A stretch of 64,000 bases of DNA from Elysia chlorotica (Eukaryota > Mollusca > Gastropoda > Plakobranchidae), in contig RQTK01000155.1 of NCBI GenBank assembly GCA_003991915.1, positions 236,328 to 300,327 of the forward strand. Direction: 5' to 3'. A program made the position numbers and the translations under genes. Shown piece by piece: positions 12,901 through 24,393 of this stretch. How positions within the stretch are numbered: position 1 is the first letter of the stretch; the number at the start of each line of letters is the position of its first letter. Below the pieces are notes generated by a model. That model was given only the letters and a program-made list of their open reading frames with translations, was not told the DNA's origin and did not search any database.

Positions 12901-15900
12901 GATTTCTTTTAAACTATTATAACTCTATGAAGTCTGGTTAAGCTCTTGGCGAAAAAGCAATCATTGTTAGGTAGTGTCTAAAACTATTTATCACTTAATC
13001 AAAACAAAAAATTATAAAAGAGAAAAGGGGCAAAAATGTAATAAAACAGACGCTGTTATAATATTTCAATTAAAAAAACAAAACCAGAGAATGTATGAAA
13101 AAAATCCAGTCTGGTATGTCCCTCATAGCAAATCATTGTTTCATTTTCCAACAGAACACAGTTTGGGAGGGTAAATTTTGGCTGATTGTTGAATTGTGTA
13201 TTTAACTCACAACCCTTTAAGAGATCACAGTTTTTTTTAAACTATCAATGATATCTTGAAATTGAGAAATTAAAATATTTGAAAGAACAAAATTGAGTTA
13301 CCTGTTCTTTGAGCTGAGAATCCCGAAGTGTGGGTGCAACACCGTCAGGTTTTGAATCCAGGAGATGAGCCAAATTGTGCATTGCATGAAGTTGCTGGAG
13401 ATCGTCGGTGCGGAACTGGTCTTTGTTCTGCTCCACTGACCGCAGTACTTCACGGTATTTCTCAACAGCTTCTGGTATCTAAGAAAGCATGTATATCAAT
13501 ATAGAGATATGTGGCCTTTGAAATTTTACATTCAGACTGGCTCCCAAATTTGCCAGGAATGTCCCAAAAGTAACGCAAAACATGTAAAATTCAAAGTTGT
13601 ACTTGGAGCTAACTCAAATTACCACACACACACAATGCATCAAGCTCTTAGCTATTTTTTTCAATATAGTTTCCTTGTCAATCAATGCATTTATGCAAAC
13701 ATTATGGAGAAAAATATAACATGTCTCAAAAAAATTGGCAATAATTGACTACCCATGAGCCAAACTACTCAACAAAATGACCTCTTTTGTGTCCCAGAAC
13801 ACACTAGCCATGAGAAAAGATATGGCAATTTATCATGATAGCAAAACACCCCATGCGGCAAGAATCACCATTGAACCATGGCTGGGAGGTATTACCCCAT
13901 GCAGTTTATAGACTGGGGTGGAATGTTAGCTGGCACATGAGCAGTCTCGGGTTGAGGGGAAGAAAATGATCCCATCTACCTGTTTGCACAGCTGCCTGTA
14001 GGTCTATCTATCAGTCTCTACCCCTGAATCTAACCTTGTCCTTGATGATAGCCAGTCCTGCCATGCCATTGAGAGAGGCCACGATGAGCCTGTGGGCCTC
14101 TTCACACTCCGTCTTCACCTTCTTAGTCATGTGCTCCAGCAGCTCCTCCATGGTCATCATACTGCAAAGGGAGAAAATTGAGGCAAAATGAATACAAATT
14201 ATGCAGTAGAAACTCTAGTCAGTGTATCAATGCCGCATTTTTAATTTTTTTTTTGCATTTAAAAAATGATTAAAAAGAAAATGTGGCCTACAGAGGTAAA
14301 AGACCATTATGGGCCTTTCACTAAGTGTATCACACAACTCAGAAAAAATGTATTAAAAAACAAAATGGAGTAGAGATCACGCTGGGCCCGGACTAAGATA
14401 GAGAGATACTCTGATTCAGTTTTGTAGAAGAAAGAGAAAGAATCCACAGCCTACTTAATTGAGCTTCTAAACTTTATATCATAGGCTAAGACAAAAATAA
14501 ATACACTTCTTAAAAACTACTTTTTTGACCAAATCATTTCTAGTAAAGCTGATATCTATTAAAAAAAAATATGTTACGATAAAACAAATCAGCTCAATCA
14601 TGTCATGGTCTCAAGCTTTGGGTAGGAGGAAATCAAATTTTTTTATTAGACTGTTACCACTGAAACAAGACATATACAAACCTGACAGAATTCCCTTCTG
14701 CTAGACTAGCAATTGAAATTTACTGGTTAAGTTTAAGTCTTACATGTAAACTTTGAGAATTGGATACACAAATACTTTTCTATCTCACACAAGCAACACA
14801 AATACTTTACTATCTCACACAAGCATGCCAGTTCATCTACCTTTGGTGATAAAAATTATGTACATGAATTCTGCATTTTACCCCTAACTTGCCTTATGAG
14901 GATTCTGATGCTATGTTACAGAACATTACTTTTATGAAATAGTCATGGTTATCCATAAACTCTTATCTTACGCTTTATTCAAGGGCAAGAACTCTCCTCT
15001 GACAATCTGAGGATGACAACACGCTTGTCGTAGTCTGAACAGTGGGCTCATCAGCTGTGTAAAAAAAAAAATGTACATTCATCCTACATGTTATCTAAAA
15101 AGAAAAATGTTCCTAACGGCACCATTGTTTAGCTAAAATCAAGTAAAGTATTTTTTAGTATTTTATTATTTAAAGACACGGTCTCATAACTGAGCAAAAT
15201 CAGAAGCAATGTGGCTCCATGAATTCTTTCAATAAACCAGTCAACTGAAACAGTGTTTGTGTGAAGTGAAGCCATGCAAAAAATATGTGAAAGAAAACAT
15301 GAAAAAGAAAAGCATACAAATACGAAGTTCCATAGATTGACACATAGAAAACAATGTAGGGGACAAACATGTTTTTTAAAACAGCAGAAAATTTTTTTTA
15401 AGTGGGTCAACTTATGAGTTTGGTTAAGGTATTTAAATCATAACTATTCAAATCCAACATAAGCATTACAAAAAATTGCTTCAAGTCTACAAAAATATAA
15501 GGGTAATTTACTAGTGAGATAGACTGCTGTATAATTTGTTTCTTTTCAAAGGAGGTGACCCAGATCCTTGATTACTCCAATTTGTTGACAACTAATAGAC
15601 TACTAACTATTGATCCTGCTACATATAAAAAAGAAAAGTCAGTATTTCAAGATTTATGTATGATGAGCAAATAAGCCAAACAATACCTCATTCATGGTCT
15701 TTCTGTCCAGGGTATGCAGTTTGACAGATGGATCTTGGAGATGTTGGACTTTCTGCCGATACTGAAATGTCAATTAGCAAAAAATGTAAAAATCTAAGAC
15801 ATAAATATATTTTTTTACATTGATTTGTTATCCCTCTACACCACGTTTCCAAAACTGCAAAAATCAAAAATAATAATTCAATCAATACAATCATCATGTT

Positions 15901-18900
15901 TACAATTAAACCCACAAAGTCACATTGCTTGATTCACAAAAAGTTACAAACAATTTTATTTATAATTTGTAGAATTTTATGATGCATGACTTAAGATATT
16001 TAAGGCAAAGGTTTATTTTTCTTTGATCTACAGCCAATCAGAGCGAGAAATAGAACATTCAGAAAAGCTTACCCCACACACACTGCGCAGGTACACCTCA
16101 TACTGCCTGCGGTAAAAGTGATCCTCAACAGGAGAGAAGGTCAACCAGTTTATTTCCTCTGTTTGAACTGGAAGATCAATCTGTAAAAAGAGTAATTCAA
16201 ACAATATGTGTGTTCTAGATTTTTTTGAATCAAGTCACTAATAGATTTTTAAGCCACAGCACTATTAATTAACATAGAAAAACTACTTAATGAATTCAAT
16301 TATCTCTGGGTCTTTAACATGATAGAGTATGTTGGGTTTTTTAAACCCCTAGAAGTGCATTTGATGCTTTTTTGCAAATTATAAATTACTCAAGAAGTCA
16401 AAATTTTAACTTACTCTGGTTGTCTCAATTTCCATGCCATTATTATATGCCATAGTTAGTTTTTCAACTCACAATGAAATTTGATATTAATGTGTCAACA
16501 GCGACAGGTACTATACCTGATCTTAGCCATTACTATAGGCTTAAGCTAGTCTTTCCATACATTTAACTCACTAAAAAACTGTTAATGCTCAACAGTCACA
16601 AGTACTGTACCTGGTCTATGACATCCTTCTTGGCAGTCCTCCAGAAGACCTGGGCCAGTGCATGGTGCATGGGGGCCTGCATCCCGTAGCAGTACGGCTC
16701 CCACACCAGCTGGCGGAACCACTGCTGCACCCTCAAGGGATCCACGTTCAGGAACAGGAGCAGGCCATAGATGTCTGGATTATGGTTGAGGAGTTAAGAT
16801 ATAGAAGAAAAAATACTAAGTCACACTACTTAAAAGATTGAGGGACACAATAAAAAAAGGCACAACCAGAATTCAAACCTGTAACACTTTTTACCTTTAT
16901 TTATTGCTTCCCTAAATAACATAGAACTAAAGAATATACAGATTTTCAGTTTCTCTCTTTACATTATTTTCTCATTGTTATTTTCACCTAATGATGGCTT
17001 TAGGATTTTGATATAAACAATATAATTTCCGAAATAATGAATCTGTAAAAATGATACACATCCTTCTAGAAAACACACTCAAAGATGCTTATTTACTATA
17101 GTGGTCTCTGCCTAAAATCTAGCCTCTTGAGAGATAAGAAAACCTGCTTCTTAAAGTAGACAAACTAAGCAAGACCAACCTTCCACACTGCGCATAAGGG
17201 GAGTGCCAGTCACACACCATCTGTTGACAGCCTTTAGTCGCATGGCCATCTCTGCTGTCTGAAATGAAACACAAAAAGTTCAAAATATGATTGATTTGTT
17301 GTTTTTAGAAGAGAAATCAGAAATTGCTTTTGGATAGATTATCTAGAGTTTGAGTTACAAGGAAACTGAATCTCTATTTTTTTTTTTTTTAAGGAAACCA
17401 TGGAATCTCATCAGAATTTAAATGGAGAAAATTTTAAAAAGCAAAAAAATGTATCCAAACTTTATGACTTTGAATTTTTAACAGCTGTGTACATTGCTCA
17501 TTAAGAATGATTGACTTCGAACAAATGTTCTTTTTTTTACCTTTGTTGTTACACATTCAACCATCTGGGCTTCATCCAAGCAAATCTGAAGAAGAAAATA
17601 TTTTCAAAGTACAACCAGAGAGAATACATTTTTAATTAATTAAAACTGTGAGATTGTTTATTAAAATTGCTCTTATAATGCTAGGATGCTGTTGTATGTT
17701 TTACTAGTCGTAGTATTAGTGACATTAAATCACAAAAACACATGCAGGTGAAAGCTTCATCATTAGATAGAACTAATGTCTAATATTATTGTGATATGTT
17801 TTGTATATATGCAATTTTAAAAAAACAAACAAAAACAAACTTTACTTTCAAACAGTGTGATATTCTCCGACTGTAACCTTTCTCACAGTATAAGTATGAA
17901 AGAGTTGGTGATATTCAGATTTTCAGCTATATTGCATATCTCTTTATGGACAAAACATTTTTGTGCCTGATTGTTTATTTCCAATTCTGAAGTGAACAAA
18001 AATTAGCACACCGCACACCAAGTTTAAAATATTTGTTATAAGTTCCTGCAATGGCTGTTTTGATACAGACTTCATGTTTCTTCCATGAGTAGTTTTCCCT
18101 TCAAGATAAAACGTTCAAGAAATTTGTGTACAACTTACCCTCCACCACTCTACAGCAACCATCGGAGAAGGAGTAGCTAGAAATCTCTTTGGGTGTCGAA
18201 ATCTGCGACCAGAGTCACCTGATTCAGATAAAATCACATTTTAGTATGAATCTCAATAGCACCAGTCATTGTGATATTAACTGATTAGTTGGATATAATG
18301 ACTGGAAATCATGGTTTGATCTATTACCCTCCATTACATCAGGTCTGGAAAAAGGGGGAAGATTCTAGAGCTGCCAGAGTCAACTATTGAGAGCGATTAT
18401 GTTCTTTATTAAAGGTTTAGTCTGAGCATAGATCACATTTTACAGTTTTATAGCTCTTGGTTAATAATCTCTCAAATTAAATCTATAAAATGATTTAGAA
18501 AAACCTACACCTGAGATAAACAAAAAATAAACATCTGAGAATCCATATCACTAAAAAAAAGACATAAAAAAATTATTTAATTCTCTTTAAATCACAAAAC
18601 TCACTGTTATTATGGGGAAGATTGGCATAATCCAGTTCTTTGCGGAGAACGTCATAGGTAGTGATGACAATGTCCTGTCTTGCCAAGACCTGGGGTTGAA
18701 TGTAGCCCAGCCTGGACACTCCTGTGTAAATCTGTGTTTGCAGACAGATTCATAAAGAACTTAGAGATGCTTCACACAAATAATTAGTAGTTTTTGTTCT
18801 GTCAGAAATTTTCTTCTTGCATGGAACATTGTTGAAAAGGAGTTCTAGAGACTGTCATAAAGAGAAATATACATCAGATAATATTTATCATTATGATTAA

Positions 18901-21900
18901 ACTATTTTTTTAACTAGGAATTTTTTATATCTAAACATTTTCTGTTTAAGGAAATGATCACTATGTGTAGTCAATGAATGAGGTAAAATTCAAGGCTCAA
19001 AGAAAAAGAAACCATAAAAATAATAAACAGAAAAAGTATCAATACGTATTAGGAGAGAAAGTTGGTTCAGAATTATAATACCAAAGTTTGCATTGTCCAA
19101 AGTCAGGAATTTGATGTGTATGTGGTTTTACCAAACAAAGAAAAATATATGAAACATACATTTTAAAGCTGTTTCCATGAGTTGCAAAGCATTCAAATAT
19201 AACTTAAGATTAAGAACTTGATCGCTCAAAAGTATTTTTTTTTATTGTCTATGGTGGACTGACCTCAAAAATACTAGAAAAATGAAACTCCACATAAATT
19301 CATTATTTGCATCAAGACATTTGGTTTTGAAGGTGTAAATAATTTACTATACAAACCACTAAGGAAACATTTATATTATTATTGCTAGATTGACTTCTAA
19401 CCACTCAAATATATGAAACTTGCAAGACTATCTACATCATGTAAAATGTAAGTAATATGATGCTATCATGAGTCAAACTTACAAAAACTTTGATGCTGCG
19501 TTCCTTGATATGCTTCTTGATTTCTTCAATCCATTGGTGACAAATTGAATAGGGTGAGATGATGAGAGTTGCTCCCGATTTTATTGTAGTCTGAGAAAAG
19601 CACAATAAATAAGCCCTTCCTTAGTTCTAATAAATTAACTCTCATTGCTTTCAATTAACTTTGTGTCTCATAGCAGGTCTTAGCTCAAAGTCCACAATAA
19701 AATATGATCCAAAAACTGGGACAATATTATTTGGCATGGACATTTAAAAGTGTAGACAGTGAAGAATTCAATGTTTCGACACAAACATATTATATTTCTC
19801 CAAAGAAAAAGCATCAACTAAATCTCCCTTAGATAATGATTGATACATCCATATATTACATAACTTTTATTGCCTGTATTTACAAATAATTAAAGAATGT
19901 TTATTAGCTTGATCTTATGCAAAAATAAATTCCCCACATAATAAATTCAAATTTTATAAATAGCACTTTACTCACACAAATGGCATGACAATGAGGACAC
20001 AAGTATTCTCCCCTTAGAGGGTCTCGCAAGTCGTAGTTCATACACTCTGCGTGCTGGGACATGCCACACTCTATACACTTGACAGTATGTAGATCACCGC
20101 TAGTGATGGTTTCTCCCTCTGGGCCCTCAAGTCTCCCACAGCTGCATTCAAACCACTGTTGTCTCTTGGCTGGTTGGATGGAGAAATAAGTGCTGACCGC
20201 AGTGCTATCATCCGTCACTGGGACATATTCAACGTAGCCTCTCGACTTCCTTTTCCGCTTACTGCTGACTGCTTGACCGCCTTCAGCAGAATCAGCAATT
20301 GGTTCAGAATTAGATATATTAGACTGACTGCTTGATGCTGTATGTGCTTCGCTAGATGTCTGTTGAACTTGGTTTTTTATCCCAAAGCCAGACTTGCCTA
20401 TTGACAATGAACATCCACCCGTTTCTGCTAGTTTGTCGTTGACTTCTTCATTTTCCACAACTCCCGTCTCCAATTGAGCAGTGAAAGAATCAGATTCTTG
20501 TGAAGCAATATCTGATTGAAGTTGATTTGAGCTATCAATATATGAGTCTTCTGAGTCTATAAGGTTTTGATTAACTGACGATGAAGATGTTAGAACCGTC
20601 ACATCCTCGTCATCTTTGGTATGGTGCAGACCTGTGTCTGAGAGGAGAGGGTTATACCCAGAGCTAAGTTTTACATGATTTTTCACTGCTTGAGATTCAG
20701 AACTTTCTTGCCTACAACTGTACTTTTCTTCCGAACGATTGTTTATTTGACCAAGTAGATTTTCTATACCTCCAGTTTTAATTTGTATGTCTTCGCCATC
20801 ACTGTCAATGCTTGTTGCTTCAACTTGCTTACTATGTGTGTCTGTATTTGATGAGCTTGAATTTTCAACAGCCTGAGAGCGTGGGGTGCTGGATTCTTCA
20901 TAGGCATCTTCATTATTTTGATTTTCTTTGGCAGATTCAACTGCTTCAGGAGTCTGCAATATGGGTTGCAGATCATCTTTAGAGTCCTCGGCTACTGGGG
21001 AATCCACAAGAACAGGTAACTCCTGGGGTTGATCCACCTCAGTCCTGGGATTGAGCAGCATACAGCACAGTACCTCCACAGTCTTTCCCAGGCCCATCTC
21101 ATCAGCAAGGATGCCCCCAGGTAAAGGCAGCAAAGCCTCAGGTCGATTGTGAATGAAACTGGTTCAGAGAAAAAAATAAAGGACCTTATCAATGGTAATA
21201 CAGGATCTCGTTCATTATGTAAAAGAAGGTCTCAAAGGCATTATTCTTCTATGAACAAATATTCTAATTGCATCCGAGAGCAAAAGATATGACACCATAA
21301 ATTCATCTATTTCAAAATAAAATAGTAACAGATCTTTAGGCAAAAGCTCTGTAGAGCAGTCATGACAATTTTTTTCATTTTCAAAATGATCAAACACATA
21401 TTAGTACAAAGTCAGCGCATACTCTGCCCATTATGTATGATATACAAACACTCTGCTATTGTAAGTACAAACTTTAGATGCAATACTTTAGAAATAATTT
21501 TGATGTGTTGATTTTTTTTTTAATCACTTAAAACATTCTAAATTGTGGCTTCTTAGTGTTGCTTTCCACAGAGGAATTAACATCATTTTGATCATCAGTC
21601 AATTTAATCCTAATGATAAAAGTTTATCTAAACATAAATCTATGATCAACTCACCTTCCACCATATCTGTTATAATACAGCTTGATTCCCTTGGGTAGCA
21701 TCACTTCACAATACAAAGGATGAAGTCCTGAAGAGGAACAATGAAGAAAAACATTGTACAGCACGTTCACAGTCTGTGTTGCAACTCCACTCATGCTGCA
21801 CAACTGCTACTCATTTGGCTTTTCATATTCTTCATGTAAGAGCAAGTAATTGTTTTTCTTCTTATACAACAAAAAATGTTTAACACAAAATATTGCTTGT

Positions 21901-24393
21901 AAAAGAAGTTTCATGGCGAAAACTAAATCCTTGACAAACAAACAAAAACTCTTGAACTTTCTCATCAATAATCTACACCCACTTTTAAGTTCAATTCTGC
22001 TATAAACCAATCTATTTAAAACTGAATTTATTTATTTTTAGATTCTCATTATCATTTTTTATTACATCTTATAGAAAGAAAAGGCTTCAAGAGATCTTTA
22101 AAAAAAATCTTACCATTATCACTATCTTTTGCCTTATGTTTTCCACCCCTTTTTTCCTGCCTCAACATCCACGCAACACTCTGTCTCTGGTAAGGACGCA
22201 GGCGTGGCTTCAAACATGGATGGTTAACACTGGAGATTTCTTTCATCCAGTTTTTGTCTTCGGCCAGCCTTTCTCTTTGGATCTCCATCACATTCTCGTA
22301 CAGCTCGAAAAAGTCATGGGCTTTTATCCTTTGCACTTCTTTTGGACCTAGAAAGTAAAGAAAACACGAAATTTTAAAGTAAAAAAAATGTTCTTGGATA
22401 ATGCATTTGAAGCAGAGGGAGAAGTCTACACACCAGGGGGATTTTAGACACATTTACAACCTTTAATATGTGAAATTAAGCACCCCAGATTAGTTTTCTT
22501 TGATTTTCTCTATTTTTTTCGGCTACTAATCAATTTTTCCATGACCACTTGTTCAAATGACCTGAAATGTTTCATGCTATTTCTTAAGTCATTTGTGCAG
22601 AAGCTGAACTAATAAAAGGCAACCTAGTGAATGAAGTTTGTGATTAATACATTTTTTCTTACGTTAGATGCAAACAAAAATGATAAAAATATGTTTACAT
22701 AGGTTTGTGCCATTATCACACATTTTATATTGTAGCTAGATTCACTTTTGATGGGCAGGTTCTAGAGTAATAACTCAATCATCATACCAAATTTCAGATA
22801 GCTAGTTCTTTTTTTCAAAGATACAAGCATGCTCTATTTATTGTCTATTGGCGACCATCTTGGAATCCTAATTTGCATATCTGACTTTTTTTTTCAAAAA
22901 AGATATTCTTTTACCCCTAAAGTATTAAACTTAGACACAAAATACTACTAAAATTAATTTATGATCAGTTTGGGTTTAAAGCTTCAGGCCTACCTTAAAA
23001 AAATATAACAATCCAGGTGCAGTATAAACATTTTGTTCTACAGGTAAAATCCATATTTAGTACTATTTTTTTTCATTAAGTAGGCACAACTTTTGAGAAT
23101 GACGAATGTAGAGTCGTTAATTTATTTTCACATAGCCAATTTCCCTTCATATGACCAAGACTCACAGTAAGGCATTTGGATGTTAAAGAAGTACTCCATG
23201 AGCTTTTGCACAGCATTCTGAGGTGCCCTGAGGCGGACTGGCTCACTTGGAAATGACAAGTGGAGAATCAAGGACTTGTGTCCATAGATATTTACTTGTA
23301 AACTTTTGAATTCACCATCAAACTTCTCACATGCAAGCTGGAGAAAAATTAAAAGTTACATTAGTAAAAAACGCTGATCATTAAGTCTATATAGAACTCT
23401 ACTCAATTATATAATGAATTATATAATACAGGCTTTTTAAAAGTATTCACACAAAAACCAATCTTAATAAAAATGTATAGCTTATTTTTTTTAAATGATG
23501 AGCAGACAAAAAGGTTTACTATAACTATTCTTTAGAAAAACTGATTTGGTTATAAAACTAACTGGATATGTATGGTTCTGCAACTGATCAAGTTTCGCTT
23601 TACAGTTGCACTGCTCTACAAATTAAAAATATATTAATAATTACAATCAATTTCATCATGGAAAAAAAATTTCTAATCAAATGATTGAAGTCTGAAATTC
23701 TAGAGTATAAAGGGTTTTTTTTAATTTTCACACTTAAACAGTGCTAAAAGGATTTATATGTCTCCAATTTTTCAACAACTACTAAGAATGAAAGCTTACC
23801 CAAAAAGATCTATTACCCAGATCTGTCAACAATACTGTAGGAACATTTAGTTTGACAAACCAGAAGATACCAAACTCAGTTTGTCGACTGGTTGATTTCC
23901 GTCTCTTTTTCCCCTCTGGCTTGTCTTTACTCTCCCCTGATTCAAAGTACAGCATGCTCGACGCTGTGCCTGGCGAAATATACAACCAACACTCTCTGAA
24001 CGTTGGAAGCTGTCGTGGCAGAGGCGTTGTGTCTTGGTGCTCTATGAGATCAATCCTATATCTCCCAAACTCAAGAAGATCAGATTTGTCTTTAGCTTCA
24101 TGTGAACTCTGGCTATTGAGAGTGAGAGTACATGAGCATGCAGCCAAATTCTGGTAAAATGTGTCCACTTGCAGAGCAAATGCTGACGGATTGTTGCATT
24201 CAATGGATGTAAGTTCTTCTGACAAGCTTGGACTATTTTTATTCTCCTGAATGCTCCCATGGGTTCTCTGGGCTCCATCATCAATGAAGGAGGTTGATCC
24301 AGACGCCCCAGCCAGCTCACCCATGTTCCATTGCAAGACTCTGCGTTTAGCATCATCTGCATGTTTGGGAGCTTGCTGTTTCCTTTTCCCCAT
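2289..24393 (-). CDS. SHPRH: SHPRH, E3 ubiquitin ligase with SNF2 helicase, PHD and RING domains (30 coding exons)
   Basis: In vertebrates SHPRH is a nuclear SNF2-family ATPase and RING E3 ligase that polyubiquitinates PCNA in damage tolerance (Rad5/HLTF-like). I read these exons on the minus strand, all with AG/GT borders and matching phases: 24393-23800, 23337-23166, 22347-22114, 21727-21655, 21158-19976, 19590-19483, 18731-18605, 18218-18139, 17585-17541, 17258-17180, 16774-16611, 16180-16073, 15761-15687, 15054-14972, 14161-14035, 13478-13302, 12697-12590, 12236-12100, 11574-11401, 10102-10034, 9562-9432, 9080-9007, 8731-8588, 8363-8259, 7716-7651, 6980-6801, 6637-6545, 5979-5893, 5247-5069, 3924-2289. 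They sum to 6612 nt, an exact multiple of three (about 2203 residues; human is about 1683). Similarity to remembered human SHPRH is clear from residue 250 to about 1700. The start is the first ATG of a long open exon; an upstream non-coding exon is possible. Confidence 0.95.
5069..6637 (-). CDS. SHPRH: SHPRH exons 27-29: helicase C-terminal lobe
   Basis: Three exons encode GSHSTKVQAVIECLIKIKEQ, AKALVFSL/WVSVLDILASAL (motif IV region), LLLPLHVGANGLNLVEANHV (motif V) and LNLEEEAQAISRIYRIGQT (motif VI). The arginines of motif VI are present. The donor at 5069 interrupts an Arg codon right after RIGQT, and the following exon (from 3924) continues PTQIHRFLVRGTIEEKIYHI, as in the family. The 5248-5892 intron is largely a 46-bp tandem repeat. 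Confidence 0.94.
5271..5641. repeat. 46-bp minisatellite in a SHPRH intron
   Basis: Eight units begin with GGTTGAT or close variants at 5271, 5317, 5363, 5409, 5455, 5501, about 5550 and 5596, so the period is 46 bp except for one unit of 49. Each unit also contains a variant of GCTTGAGATGTATAGAAATC and ends TTTTAAAG. The array starts only 23 bases from the acceptor of the exon at 5247 and fills most of the intron. Confidence 0.93.
6801..7716 (-). CDS. SHPRH: SHPRH exons 25-26: C3HC4 RING finger
   Basis: Exon 7716-7651 supplies the first zinc pair (DSCPICQSGLGVE). Exon 6980-6801 supplies the rest (MCGHCFCLCCM, then LKCPMCRFF). The cysteine and histidine spacing is that of a C3HC4 RING, the part that recruits the E2 enzyme. 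The RING lies between the two helicase lobes, as in Rad5, HLTF and SHPRH. The intron between the exons (6981-7650) contains nothing I recognise. Confidence 0.94.
8259..15761 (-). CDS. SHPRH: SHPRH exons 13-24: family-specific linker between helicase lobes
   Basis: Twelve exons encode the long spacer that separates the two RecA lobes in SHPRH. Blocks that match the human protein include LMSPLFRLRQACCHPQIVRG, TMEELLEHMTKKVKTECEEA, IPEAVEKYREVLRSVEQNK, LAHLLDSKPDGVAPTLRDS, ATCCLRPADQV, LFCKVDELFNEYESKLFLF, AIDELEMATERLRLRGEFE and LGQLLYLTNLAKR. The pattern is mostly helical. All introns are GT-AG. The intron between 11400 and 10103 holds a 61-bp minisatellite described separately. Confidence 0.93.
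10861..11416. repeat. 61-bp minisatellite containing copies of a SHPRH splice donor
   Basis: The string ACTCAC recurs with its C-T-C-A-C at 10969, 11030, 11091, 11152, 11213, 11274, 11335 and 11396, exactly 61 bases apart. The last is the real donor (GTGAGT on the minus strand) of the exon ending at 11401. Each unit contains a version of CTCACGTTTTGAGCAC plus CTGTAAGCTAAAGCATGC. More degraded units continue leftward past 10861. The right edge lies inside the exon, so the unit includes the final coding bases. Confidence 0.95.
16073..19590 (-). CDS. SHPRH: SHPRH exons 6-12: SNF2 N-terminal ATPase lobe
   Basis: Seven exons encode the rest of the first helicase lobe. Recognisable blocks in order are ATLIISPYSICHQWIEEI (motif Ia), ARQDIVITTYDVLRKELDY, VAVEWWR followed by ICLDEAQMVE (motif II, DEAQ in the 45-nt exon 17585-17541), and RWCVTGTPLMRSVED (motif III). 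Then come IYGLLLFLNVDPLRV, FWRTAKKDVIDQ and VQTEEINWLTFSPVEDHFY. Each matches the corresponding human SHPRH block closely, so the ATPase core looks intact. Confidence 0.94.
19976..21158 (-). CDS. SHPRH: SHPRH exon 5: helicase motif I, long acidic insert and PHD finger
   Basis: This is the longest internal exon (394 codons). Near its start it has GGILADEMGLGKT, the Walker A motif of SNF2 ATPases (about residues 372-384). The exon ends with a PHD finger of C4HC3 type (CSCGR, CIECGMSQHAEC, CPHCHAIC; about residues 693-752). Between them lie about 290 residues rich in Ser, Asp, Glu, Asn and Gln, with a basic patch KRKRKSRG. In human SHPRH this interval holds a linker-histone H1/H5 (H15) winged helix; I see no segment here that resembles one. 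The split of motif I from the rest of the helicase by a PHD-bearing insert is a family trait. Confidence 0.93.
23800..24393 (-). CDS. SHPRH: SHPRH exon 1: N-terminal region
   Basis: It encodes about 198 residues starting MGKRKQQAPKHADDAKRR, a Lys/Arg-rich stretch that fits a nuclear localisation signal. A less ordered Ser-rich part follows, then a segment (ECWLYISPGTASS, then EFGIFWFVKLNVPTVLL) that belongs to the poorly conserved N-terminal region of the family. The donor follows a Trp codon (TGG then GTAAGC on the minus strand). Exons 2-4 downstream carry the stretch leading into the helicase, including the motif RPYQRQSVAWML at about 22200, which is the usual Q-like sequence ahead of SNF2 motif I. 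Confidence 0.88.

Noticed and set aside
14762-14826. Tandem repeat of about 31 bases (ACACAAATACTTT...CTATCTCACACAAGC) in a SHPRH intron
   Set aside because: Only two copies; an ordinary small duplication.
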